This document shows positions 25,880-32,681 of a DNA stretch of 64,000 bases, piece by piece. The DNA is from Fructilactobacillus hinvesii. GTDB lineage: Bacteria; Bacillota; Bacilli; Lactobacillales; Lactobacillaceae. Each line of letters starts with the position of its first letter. The stretch's first letter is position 1. The notes under the pieces are model-generated. The model did no database searches and was not told the origin of the DNA. It saw only the letters and a list, made by a program, of their open reading frames with translations. Made by a program: the position numbers and the translations under genes. The stretch spans positions 682,001 through 746,000 of the forward strand of contig NZ_CP097118.1 of the NCBI RefSeq assembly GCF_024029435.1, in the 5' to 3' direction.

Positions 25880-27013
25880 ATGGCATTACAAAATCATTTT
25901 GACATCGTTGGCAGCTTTTTACGACCAGAACGGCTCAAGGCAGCGCGAGCCCAACGAGCAACTGGGACGCTGAGTGCAAGTGAGTTAAGGGACGTGGAAA
26001 ACGAAGCAATTCAGGATTTGGTACAAAAAGAAGTCGCAGTTGGCTTAGAAACCGTAACAGATGGTGAATTTCGGCGCAGTTACTGGCACCTGGATACCTT
26101 CTGGGGCTTTGATGGCATTCAGCATACCCACCAGGAACACGGCTATCAATTCCACGGGGTTGAAACGCGAAATGATTCCGCCCAGGTCGCGGGTAAGATT
26201 AAATTTAATCCGCACCATCCGGACTTAGAAGCCTTTCGCTACCTCCAATCCGTGGTGCAACAATATCCGGGGATCATTGCCCGCCAAAGCATTCCGTCTC
26301 CCGCCCAACTCTACGCGGAATTAGTTCGGGGACCGGAAAACATTGCGGCAGTCAACCAGTACTATCCAGACCATCAGGAGTTAGTTCATGACATTGGTCA
26401 GGCTTATCACGATTTGATTATCGCCCTTTACGAAGCGGACTGTCGGGACGTGAAGCTCGATGACTGTACCTGGGGGATGTTAGCGGATCACGATTTTTGG
26501 CAGTTAATGACGGATCAAGCTGAAGACATTGAGCAGTTACAACAAGAATACGTGGCCTTTAACAACGCGGCCCTGGTTGATTTACCGGCGGATCTGCGAA
26601 TTAGCACTCACGTATGTCGCGGGAATTACGCTTCGACCTGGGCCGCCCAGGGTGGTTACCAACCAGTGGCCCAAACGTTGTTTAACAAGGAGAACGTGGA
26701 AAATTATTACCTTGAATTTGACGATGACCGGTCCGGGGATTTTCAGCCGTTGGCGGAAGTACCAGAGCCAAAGAACGTGGTGCTCGGATTAGTTACTTCC
26801 AAACGACCCGAGTTAGAAAAGCCAGAAACGCTGAAAGAGCGCGTAAAAGAAGCCAGCCAATACGTTGATTTAGATCGATTGGGCTTGAGTACTCAATGTG
26901 GTTTTGCCTCGACGGAAGAGGGTAATCATCTTACGGAAGCTCAACAGTGGGACAAGATTAAACTCGTGATTCAAACGGCCAACCAAATTTGGCCAGCAAC
27001 CAAGGAGGACTAA
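25880..27013 (+). CDS. MetE C-terminal-domain-like methyltransferase
   Basis: A 377 aa protein of the cobalamin-independent methionine synthase family, C-terminal barrel only (YxjG/YxjH type). FDIVGSFLRPERL at the start, VTDGEFRRSYW and the zinc ligands His and Cys in STHVCRGNY plus Cys in STQCGFAST are visible. Such short forms methylate homocysteine from donors that are often not methyl-folate; the donor here is unknown. Strong context: luxS 11 bp upstream and a Met T-box controlling both. Confidence 0.88.
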   Translation: MALQNHFDIVGSFLRPERLKAARAQRATGTLSASELRDVENEAIQDLVQKEVAVGLETVTDGEFRRSYWHLDTFWGFDGIQHTHQEHGYQFHGVETRNDSAQVAGKIKFNPHHPDLEAFRYLQSVVQQYPGIIARQSIPSPAQLYAELVRGPENIAAVNQYYPDHQELVHDIGQAYHDLIIALYEADCRDVKLDDCTWGMLADHDFWQLMTDQAEDIEQLQQEYVAFNNAALVDLPADLRISTHVCRGNYASTWAAQGGYQPVAQTLFNKENVENYYLEFDDDRSGDFQPLAEVPEPKNVVLGLVTSKRPELEKPETLKERVKEASQYVDLDRLGLSTQCGFASTEEGNHLTEAQQWDKIKLVIQTANQIWPATKED

Positions 27014-27015
27014 TG

Positions 27016-27792
27016 ATGCCAAAAAAAGTAGCAATTATTACCGGAAGTGGGCGTGGAATTGGAGCGGCAATTGCTAAACAGCTGGCCGGAGAAGGATACG
27101 CGATTGCGGTGGCAGACATTAATCCAGACACCGCTGATCAAGTTACTAAAGACATTAATCAGCAAGACGACCAAACCGCCCGTTCGTACGTGGTCGATGT
27201 GGCAGAGCGTGACGAAGTGTTTCGCTTAGTCAACGAGGTGGTGCAGGATTTCGGACAATTGGATTTATTTGTCAATAACGCGGGGATTGCCTTTATTGCC
27301 TCAATCGTGGATAGTGACCCAGAACAAGTCCAGCGGCTCTTGAATGTCAACTTGTTAGGCACTTTTTGGGGAATCCAGGCGGCGGCTACGCAGTTTAAAA
27401 AGCAGGGATCTGGGGGAAAAATCATTAATGCGGCTTCCCTCGCTTCAGTAGAAGGTTCGGCCTTACAAGGTGCTTACTCTGCTTCGAAGTTTGGGATTCG
27501 TGGTTTGGGCCAGTCGGCAGCCAAGGAACTGGCACCCGACCACATTACCGTTAATGCCTATGATCCAGGGATTGTACTGACCCCATTACGGGATGGGATT
27601 GACGAAACTACCGCAAAAATCAAGCACACGACCTTTGATGAACAACGCCAAGGAGTGGTGGATGAGATTGCCTTAAAACGGGCTGCTACTCCCGAGGACG
27701 TCGCTCAGGTAATTTCCTTCTTAGCTTCGCCAAAGGCTGACTACATTACCGGCCAGTCCATTCTGATTGATGGAGGGATGCGCTTCCACTAG
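27016..27792 (+). CDS. Short-chain dehydrogenase, acetoin/diacetyl reductase-like
   Basis: A 258 aa SDR. The cofactor motif TGSGRGIG, NNAG in VNNAGIAF, Ser in NAASLASVEG and YSASK (catalytic Tyr and Lys) are intact, and the C-terminal ITGQSILIDGGM is typical. The length and sequence style match acetoin/diacetyl reductase (ButA). The start ATG 27016 has AGGAGG 7 bp upstream, and the gene sits 2 bp after the MetE-like stop. Why such an enzyme should be under Met control is unclear; it may act on another carbonyl compound. Confidence 0.85.
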   Translation: MPKKVAIITGSGRGIGAAIAKQLAGEGYAIAVADINPDTADQVTKDINQQDDQTARSYVVDVAERDEVFRLVNEVVQDFGQLDLFVNNAGIAFIASIVDSDPEQVQRLLNVNLLGTFWGIQAAATQFKKQGSGGKIINAASLASVEGSALQGAYSASKFGIRGLGQSAAKELAPDHITVNAYDPGIVLTPLRDGIDETTAKIKHTTFDEQRQGVVDEIALKRAATPEDVAQVISFLASPKADYITGQSILIDGGMRFH

Positions 27793-27826
27793 TTGTAAGG
27801 TAAAAACTAGAAGGGAGAGTATTTTC

Positions 27827-28687
27827 ATGAAAAAAGGAAGAAAGATTTGGATCGTAGTTATTCTCGTGGTGGTGGCGTTGGGGGTGTGGACCTTTTGGGG
27901 GCACGCGCACCAGCAAAAGAACGAAATCACGTTGGGAACGATCGGCTCGGATGCCAAGATTTGGAATTACATTGCTAAACAGCCAGCCACGAAAAAGGCA
28001 CACATCAAGTTGCAGGTGAAGAGTTTTACAGATGGGGTGGCGCTGAATACGGCGACCGCACAGGGCAAGGTGGATGTGAACGCCTTTCAATCGGATGCTT
28101 ACTTACAGGCTTATAACCAGAAGAATCCAAAGCAGCAACTTAACGTTATTGGAACGACGTACTTGGAGCCGTTAGGCATTTATTCCACGAAATACAAACA
28201 GCTCAGCCAAATTCCGGATGGCAGTACGATTGCAATCGCGGATAATCCGGCTAACACCGCCCGGGGACTGAAGTTATTGGCACAAGCAGGATTGATTACG
28301 TTAAAACCCAACTTTGGTACGCTGTCGGGTCTAAACGGGATTGCAAGTAATCCCCATCAGTTTAAGTTTCAAGAAATCGATGATACCACTGGCCCGCGGA
28401 TCATTAAGGACCAAAAGGTTGCCGCCGCTTTGATTAGCAATACGATTGCACTGGAAGGCCACCTCAATGTGTTAACGGATTCGTTGTACCACGAACAGGT
28501 CAACCAATCGACTAAGGCCAACATTAACGTGCTGGCGACTGCTAAAAATGCCTCAAAGCAGCAGAAGCAAAAGTACCAAAAGTTGTTGCAGATTTATCAC
28601 AGTAAGGCCGTGCAAAAGTACGTCCGGCATGAATTTGATGGGACGAAGCTTGAGGTTCAAAAGCCGGTCAGTTATTTAGAAAATTAG
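27827..28687 (+). CDS. NlpA/MetQ-like substrate-binding protein, membrane-anchored
   Basis: A 286 aa ABC-importer binding protein of the NlpA family (methionine and related ligands): ITLGTIGSDAKIW, VDVNAFQSDAYLQAYN, YSTKYKQLSQIPDGSTIAIADNPANTARGL. The N-terminus is a plain transmembrane helix (about residues 7-24, IWIVVILVVVALGVWTFW) with no lipobox Cys, so it is probably held by an uncleaved anchor rather than as a lipoprotein. No metN or metI is adjacent. It is the fourth gene of the Met T-box operon, which supports a Met-type ligand. Confidence 0.88.
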   Translation: MKKGRKIWIVVILVVVALGVWTFWGHAHQQKNEITLGTIGSDAKIWNYIAKQPATKKAHIKLQVKSFTDGVALNTATAQGKVDVNAFQSDAYLQAYNQKNPKQQLNVIGTTYLEPLGIYSTKYKQLSQIPDGSTIAIADNPANTARGLKLLAQAGLITLKPNFGTLSGLNGIASNPHQFKFQEIDDTTGPRIIKDQKVAAALISNTIALEGHLNVLTDSLYHEQVNQSTKANINVLATAKNASKQQKQKYQKLLQIYHSKAVQKYVRHEFDGTKLEVQKPVSYLEN

Positions 28688-28717
28688 CGTTGCCGCCTGG
28701 AAATGAAGTGAGGAAAG

Positions 28718-28864
28718 ATGATTTTACTGATCAAAATAATGGCATTCATCAGCTTTTGGCTTGTTTATTTTTGGGTGGTTGCTAAGGCATATCATGTTGA
28801 TATCATTCGGGAAATTACGTTAAAAATTAAAGAAAAGTTAAAAAAGTTTGGGTTTCTTTGCTAA
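28718..28864 (+). CDS. Small membrane protein (48 aa)
   Basis: The frame begins at ATG 28718 with GTGAGGAAAG upstream. It encodes a transmembrane helix (about residues 2-22, ending FWLVYFWVVAKAY) followed by a basic amphipathic tail (KIKEKLKKFGF). Placed 30 bp after the NlpA-like gene, it is probably the last gene of the Met T-box operon. Unrecognised; it could be an accessory peptide for the transporter, but that is a guess. Confidence 0.55.
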   Translation: MILLIKIMAFISFWLVYFWVVAKAYHVDIIREITLKIKEKLKKFGFLC

Positions 28865-28877
28865 TCCGTGGTATACT
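28848..28877 (+). promoter_or_regulatory. Promoter of the second NlpA-like transcript
   Basis: TATACT at 28872-28877 with a weak TTGGGT-like -35 (28848-28853, 18 bp spacer). It overlaps the end of the small membrane gene and precedes the leader peptide. Confidence 0.5.
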
Positions 28878-28908
28878 TATTAAAAATTAGTAAAGGGGTT
28901 CTACGAAG

Positions 28909-28947
28909 ATGGTTATGCTACTGGGTTGTTGTTCAATGTCAAACTAA
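28909..28947 (+). CDS. Met/Cys-rich leader peptide (12 aa)
   Basis: The ORF MVMLLGCCSMSN has three Met and two adjacent Cys in twelve residues, far above chance. AAGGGG lies about 11 bp upstream. Its stop TAA (28945-28947) lies inside the first of several complementary RNA segments that end in a terminator before an NlpA/MetQ-like gene. Ribosome stalling on Met or Cys codons would therefore report sulfur amino-acid supply. Confidence 0.8.
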   Translation: MVMLLGCCSMSN

Positions 28948-29099
28948 TCAATGTTGAAAGCAGATGAATTTTCTCATTGATTAGTGTCGCCACTGAGTTA
29001 GACGAGAGAATTCATATTGAACCCAAACCCATTTTCGCGGAAATTAGCTTAATTACGAAAAAAGGTCGCTGTCAGTATGAATTGACGGGGACCTTTTTT
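28944..29099 (+). promoter_or_regulatory. Met/Cys attenuator (five pairing segments, terminator)
   Basis: CTAATCAATG (28944-28953, over the leader stop) pairs perfectly with CATTGATTAG (28975-28984). The competing stem is ATGAATTTTCTC (28964-28975) with GAGAGAATTCAT (29004-29015), one wobble. AATTCATATTGA (29009-29020) pairs over 12 bp, one wobble, with TCAGTATGAATT (29072-29083), which is the loop and inner arm of the terminator. The terminator stem runs 29058-29074 with 29083-29099, ending in T6. The order of pairings predicts read-through when the ribosome stalls early. Confidence 0.8.
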
Positions 29100-29113
29100 A
29101 CGTGAGGAGGAGC

Positions 29114-29179
29114 ATGATGAACCAAAGGCTAGTTAATTTATTGGGAAAATATCGAGGCGGCAAGTCCTGTTTCAGTTAG
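29114..29179 (+). CDS. Small ORF after the attenuator, possibly frameshifted
   Basis: A strong GAGGAGGAG precedes ATG ATG at 29114. The frame MMNQRLVNLLGKYRGG ends in TAG at 29177-29179 after 21 residues. Shifting frame near codon 13 opens a second stretch, EAASPVSVSYAAHDLLKRL, that runs on to a TGA at 29223-29225 beside the start of the NlpA-like gene. Either a short peptide or a frameshifted protein of about 37-40 aa was intended. No family recognised. Confidence 0.4.
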   Translation: MMNQRLVNLLGKYRGGKSCFS

Positions 29180-29227
29180 CTATGCAGCACATGATTTGCT
29201 AAAACGATTAATTGAAGGAGCTTGATG

Positions 29228-30049
29228 ATGAAGAAAAAATATCTCTTTGGTGGCATCATTGTCATTTTTGTTTTGCTGTTCGTCTTTACGTTCGTGATTA
29301 AACCCAAACAGGATAACGATAAAACGATTCGCTTGGCCTCCTCACCAGGTCCGTACAGTGAACTATTCTTAAAGGGTGTCAAGCCCATCCTAGAAAAAGA
29401 AGGCTACAAGGTGAAGAACCAATCCTTTAGTGATCTTTCCTTAGCCGACGTGGCCATCAATAACGGGGAAGCTGATTTGAACGTTGACCAGCACACCGCC
29501 TACATGAACAACTTTAACAACGAAAAGCACGCTCATTTAGCGGCCTTAACCAAGATCCCAACGGTTCCAACTGGAATCTATCCTGCTCGAAAACACAGCC
29601 TCAAAGAAGTAGCCGATGGGGATAAGGTAGCGATTCCAAACGATCCTTCCAACATGGCGCGGGCTTATAACGTGTTAGTGAAAGCTGGCTGGATTACCCT
29701 GAAACCAGGGGTTGACCCGATCAAAGCCACCAGTAAAGACATTGCCACTAACAAGGACAACTTAAAGATTACGGAAATGCAAGACGTGCAGATCCCGCGT
29801 TCTCGTTCCGATTTTGACTATGTGATTTTACCTGGTTCCACTGCCTATCCGGCTAAGATTTCGACGAAGACGATGTTATTGCCAGAAGACATCAAACCGG
29901 ATTACTATCTCGTTGCAGCTGTGGACAAAAAGAGTGAAAACAAGAAGTGGGCTAAGGCCGTAAAGAAGGCTTACCACTCCAAGGAATTTAAACAATACCT
30001 GAAGGATCACAACAAACAGAGTTTCTGGAAGACCCCCAAGGGCTACTAA
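29228..30049 (+). CDS. Second NlpA/MetQ-like binding protein, membrane-anchored
   Basis: Same family as 27827-28687: IRLASSPGPYSELFLKGVKPIL, ADLNVDQHTAYMNNFN, PTGIYPARKHSLKEVADGDKVAIPNDPSNMARAYNVL. About 273 aa. The N-terminal helix (LFGGIIVIFVLLFVFTFVI) again has no lipobox Cys. Possible starts are TTG 29222, ATG 29225 and ATG 29228; GAAGGAG ending at 29220 best suits 29228. It is controlled by the Met/Cys leader peptide rather than a T-box, suggesting a ligand such as Met, Cys/cystine or a derivative. Confidence 0.88.
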   Translation: MKKKYLFGGIIVIFVLLFVFTFVIKPKQDNDKTIRLASSPGPYSELFLKGVKPILEKEGYKVKNQSFSDLSLADVAINNGEADLNVDQHTAYMNNFNNEKHAHLAALTKIPTVPTGIYPARKHSLKEVADGDKVAIPNDPSNMARAYNVLVKAGWITLKPGVDPIKATSKDIATNKDNLKITEMQDVQIPRSRSDFDYVILPGSTAYPAKISTKTMLLPEDIKPDYYLVAAVDKKSENKKWAKAVKKAYHSKEFKQYLKDHNKQSFWKTPKGY

Positions 30050-30060
30050 AAATAATTTAG

Positions 30061-30096
30061 AACGGCTCCCACCAATTAAGGGGGGCCGTTTTTTAG
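30061..30096 (+). terminator. Terminator of the second NlpA-like gene
   Basis: AACGGCTCCC and GGGGGCCGTT form a GC-rich hairpin followed by T5. The following gap to 30245 holds only a possible weak promoter (TTGCAA at 30192, AATAAT near 30214). Confidence 0.85.
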
Positions 30097-30245
30097 TTTA
30101 AAGAGGGGCTGTTAACTAGTAGTTGCGTGGTTGCAACGAGGAATTGCGGTTAGAAACAAGAGTGCAACCGCTAAGATTAAAAAAATGCTTTGCAAATTAA
30201 GCGTAATTGGGAATAATGAGATTAACCTAGAAGGGAAGTGGGAGA

Positions 30246-30584
30246 ATGGAAAATCAATTCGCCAGTCAATTAAAAAAATTACGAACGCAGCACGGTTGGT
30301 CGCAGGAAGACCTTGCTCAAAAACTGTTTCTTTCGCGGCAGGCCGTTTCTCGCTGGGAGGCCGGGACGGCTAGCCCGGATTTAGCCACATTGATCAAATT
30401 GACCGAACTTTTAGATTGCTCGCTAGATGAATTGGTCTTTGCTAAAACCAGTGAAGAAGAGCCCAGGTCTCAATCAAGGAGAATGAACTTTTGGGAGTTT
30501 ATTCATCTTGATTGGTGGTTAATTTTTGCATTTGGAGGCTTTTTTATTTGGATGCTACGGGCAGTGGTAAGAATATTTCAGTAA
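30246..30584 (+). CDS. XRE-family regulator with C-terminal membrane helix
   Basis: A 112 aa protein with an N-terminal Cro/C1-type helix-turn-helix (about residues 8-60: LKKLRTQHGWSQEDLAQKLFLSRQAVSRWEAGTASPD). A short linker and one transmembrane segment near the end (LDWWLIFAFGGFFIWMLRAVV) follow. Membrane-tethered XRE regulators of this size are common in lactobacilli. The target is unknown; it may control the padR block that follows. GGGAG precedes the ATG. Confidence 0.85.
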   Translation: MENQFASQLKKLRTQHGWSQEDLAQKLFLSRQAVSRWEAGTASPDLATLIKLTELLDCSLDELVFAKTSEEEPRSQSRRMNFWEFIHLDWWLIFAFGGFFIWMLRAVVRIFQ

Positions 30585-30666
30585 TGATACTAACTGATTT
30601 TTATTGGGCTATTTTCCAAGCGTTCTCAAATTAGAAAAAAGTTTTTATTTTCCAGGCCAAGACGAT

Positions 30667-30672
30667 TATAAT
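30667..30672 (+). promoter_or_regulatory. -10 element before padR
   Basis: A perfect TATAAT lies 36 bp upstream of the padR-like start; I see no convincing -35. PadR proteins usually repress their own promoter. Confidence 0.45.
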
Positions 30673-30707
30673 AACAACAACGATAGAGACACAGGAGGGC
30701 CGACGGA

Positions 30708-31223
30708 ATGAAGGGAAAAGAAATAATTTTGGGACTACTGGACACCCAGGGACCACTTACCGGCTATGAGATTAATGAAATCATTCAGAATCAGTTAAAT
30801 CACTTTTACGATGGTAGTTACGGAATGATTTATCCAACGTTACGCAAGCTTGAAGAAGAAGGACTAGTTGATAAACAGCAGGTTAATCAGACCGAAAAGC
30901 CCAACAAAAACGTTTTTTCCATTTTGCCAGAGGGAAAAGCACTGTTTCAAAAGGCCCTTCATGCTGACTTAAAGGGAGAAACGTTTAAGTCTGATTTCTT
31001 GTTGAAGCTCTACTTTGGTGATCAACTAACCAAGCAACAGCGGCGCAATTTATTGCAGCAAGAATTGGATTTTAAACAGCTGAAGCTGGATGCGTTGCAT
31101 GCTAACCAAGATGAATGGCAACGAAATGGGATTACGGAAAATCAACAGTTTACCGTTGATTATGGGATTGCGACTTATACCGCGCAGATTCAGGTTTTGA
31201 AAAAAGAATTACAACGCTTATAA
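30708..31223 (+). CDS. PadR-family transcriptional regulator
   Basis: A 171 aa protein. The N-terminal winged helix is classic PadR (ILGLLDTQGPLTGYEINEII, FYDGSYGMIYPTLRKLEEEGLV), followed by an alpha-helical dimerisation domain. Members repress phenolic-acid decarboxylases, multidrug pumps or their own operon. The ribosome-binding site is GGAGGGCCG-like. The likely target is the small membrane gene just downstream, which has a strong SD. Confidence 0.9.
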   Translation: MKGKEIILGLLDTQGPLTGYEINEIIQNQLNHFYDGSYGMIYPTLRKLEEEGLVDKQQVNQTEKPNKNVFSILPEGKALFQKALHADLKGETFKSDFLLKLYFGDQLTKQQRRNLLQQELDFKQLKLDALHANQDEWQRNGITENQQFTVDYGIATYTAQIQVLKKELQRL

Positions 31224-31287
31224 AAAATGGCTAGAGCAATCACGACTAATTAAATAGCGATGGTTAATAAATAAAGGAGGAAATCAA

Positions 31288-31452
31288 ATGAAAATTTTAA
31301 TGCAAATAATTTCCGCAGTTATTTTTGCGATTTCATATGCTGTTGTTTTTAAGGATGATCCATTTGTTATGTGTATTTTTAAATCAATTATAGTAACTGG
31401 ATTGTTGATGGTTCCAATTATCTATTTGTATCGGTTTAGTAGAAAAAGATAA
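31288..31452 (+). CDS. Small two-helix membrane protein (54 aa)
   Basis: ATG 31288 has an ideal AAAGGAGG. The product MKILMQIISAVIFAISYAVV then FKDDPF and a second helix (SIIVTGLLMVPIIYLY) ends in SRKR. It is 64 bp downstream of padR and ends at a terminator. No family recognised; small membrane proteins after PadR genes are often co-regulated. Confidence 0.7.
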   Translation: MKILMQIISAVIFAISYAVVFKDDPFVMCIFKSIIVTGLLMVPIIYLYRFSRKR

Positions 31453-31494
31453 AAAATGGCTAGGATTTGATTTTTCAAATCCTAGCCATTTTTA
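31452..31494. terminator. Bidirectional terminator
   Basis: AAAAATGGCTAGGATTTGA (31452-31470) and TCAAATCCTAGCCATTTTT (31475-31493) form a perfect 19 bp stem with A/T flanks. It ends both the padR unit (plus) and the aminotransferase operon (minus), overlapping the aminotransferase stop. Confidence 0.9.
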
Positions 31495-32664
31495 TTTAGA
31501 AATTATTTTTGCATGTATTGCTGAATTCTTGGCTTCCTTGAGATTATCCATCGAAGTGGCGTAACTGATCCGCACGTAACCTTCTCCACCCGGTCCAAAG
31601 GCCTTACCAGGAACAACGGCAACTTTGGCTTGGTTTGCTAAGTCATAGCTAAAAGCAAAACTATCCTGATTATAGCCAGCCGGAATCTTGGCGAAGATGT
31701 AGAATGCTACATCAGGATTGGCTAATTCAAAGCCCGCTTTTTGTAGTTCCTTGACCATAAAATCTCGGCGTTTTTCGTATTCGGATTTCATCTGAGCCGT
31801 GTCAGTACTCCCATTTTGTAATGCTTCTGCGGCGGCTGCTTGGGCATTGGTGGTCGTCGATGTAATCGTAAACTGATCGATTTTTTCCAGTTGATCAGTA
31901 ATCTCTTGGGGCGCCGCCATGATTCCGATTCTCCAGCCGGTCATCGCATGTGACTTGGAAACCCCATTGAGTAAAATGGTTTGGTCGGGCAAGAGACTCG
32001 CAATTGAAACGTGAGCACCAGTGTAAGTTAGTTCACTGTAAATTTCATCGGAAATAACAAAAATTTCATGTTGTTTGAGAATGTCTGCCAGCTTTTGGAG
32101 GGCTTTTTGGTCATACGTTTTTCCAGTTGGATTCGAAGGGAAGTTTAAAACGATGGCTTTGGTGTGAGGATGTGCTGCTAACGTTTCCTTCAGTTGTTCG
32201 GGAGTCAAGACAAAGTCCGTCTTTGAAGTATCCATAAAAACTGGATGAGCGCCCCGTAACTGGGTGACTGGAATGTAGAGAGGAAAGATGGGCGTTGGAA
32301 TCAAGACGTCATCGCCGGGATTGAGGATGGAGGTGAGGGCGGTGTAAATGCCACCGGTGGCTCCCGCCGTCATAATGATTTCCGTTTCAGGATTGTAGTT
32401 TAGTCCGTAGCGGTCGTTTAAGAAATTAGCGGCCGCTTGGCGTAATTGTAAGGTTCCACGGGTCGGAGCGTAGTGGCTTTCATCGTGATTGATGCTGGCA
32501 ATGGCGGCCTGTTTAACGTTTTCCGGAGTCGGGAAATCTGGTTCTCCTAGGGTTAGTGGGATTAGGTCCGGAATCTGACTGACATCGTCGTTGAATTTTA
32601 AAATGGCGGATGGAGATAATTCAAGCATTTCGTGATTCATTTTGGTAACTAATGGATTAGTCAT
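31492..32664 (-). CDS. Class I/II aminotransferase, probably aromatic
   Basis: PLP-dependent aminotransferase of 390 aa. PLP lysine in NGVSKSHAMTGWRIG, NFPSNPTGKTYD (Asn), ISDEIYSEL (Asp, Tyr), and the C-terminal Arg in YVRISYATS. The family covers aspartate and aromatic transaminases (AraT/PatA). The leader peptide at 33945-33874 is rich in Phe, Tyr and Trp and its attenuator controls this operon, which favours an aromatic substrate. It lies 17 bp after the EIIC_2-type gene. Confidence 0.85.
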   Translation of the reverse strand: MTNPLVTKMNHEMLELSPSAILKFNDDVSQIPDLIPLTLGEPDFPTPENVKQAAIASINHDESHYAPTRGTLQLRQAAANFLNDRYGLNYNPETEIIMTAGATGGIYTALTSILNPGDDVLIPTPIFPLYIPVTQLRGAHPVFMDTSKTDFVLTPEQLKETLAAHPHTKAIVLNFPSNPTGKTYDQKALQKLADILKQHEIFVISDEIYSELTYTGAHVSIASLLPDQTILLNGVSKSHAMTGWRIGIMAAPQEITDQLEKIDQFTITSTTTNAQAAAAEALQNGSTDTAQMKSEYEKRRDFMVKELQKAGFELANPDVAFYIFAKIPAGYNQDSFAFSYDLANQAKVAVVPGKAFGPGGEGYVRISYATSMDNLKEAKNSAIHAKIISK

Positions 32665-32681
32665 AAGAAAACTCCTTTTTA

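Noticed and set aside
28861-29100. SAM or T-box riboswitch before the second NlpA-like gene
   Set aside because: No UGGNACC core, no stem I motifs and no SAM-riboswitch core were found; the leader ORF with alternative hairpins explains the region better.
30131-30373. 80-codon frame overlapping the XRE gene
   Set aside because: It is out of frame with a clear helix-turn-helix gene that has its own SD; the product is unstructured and basic.
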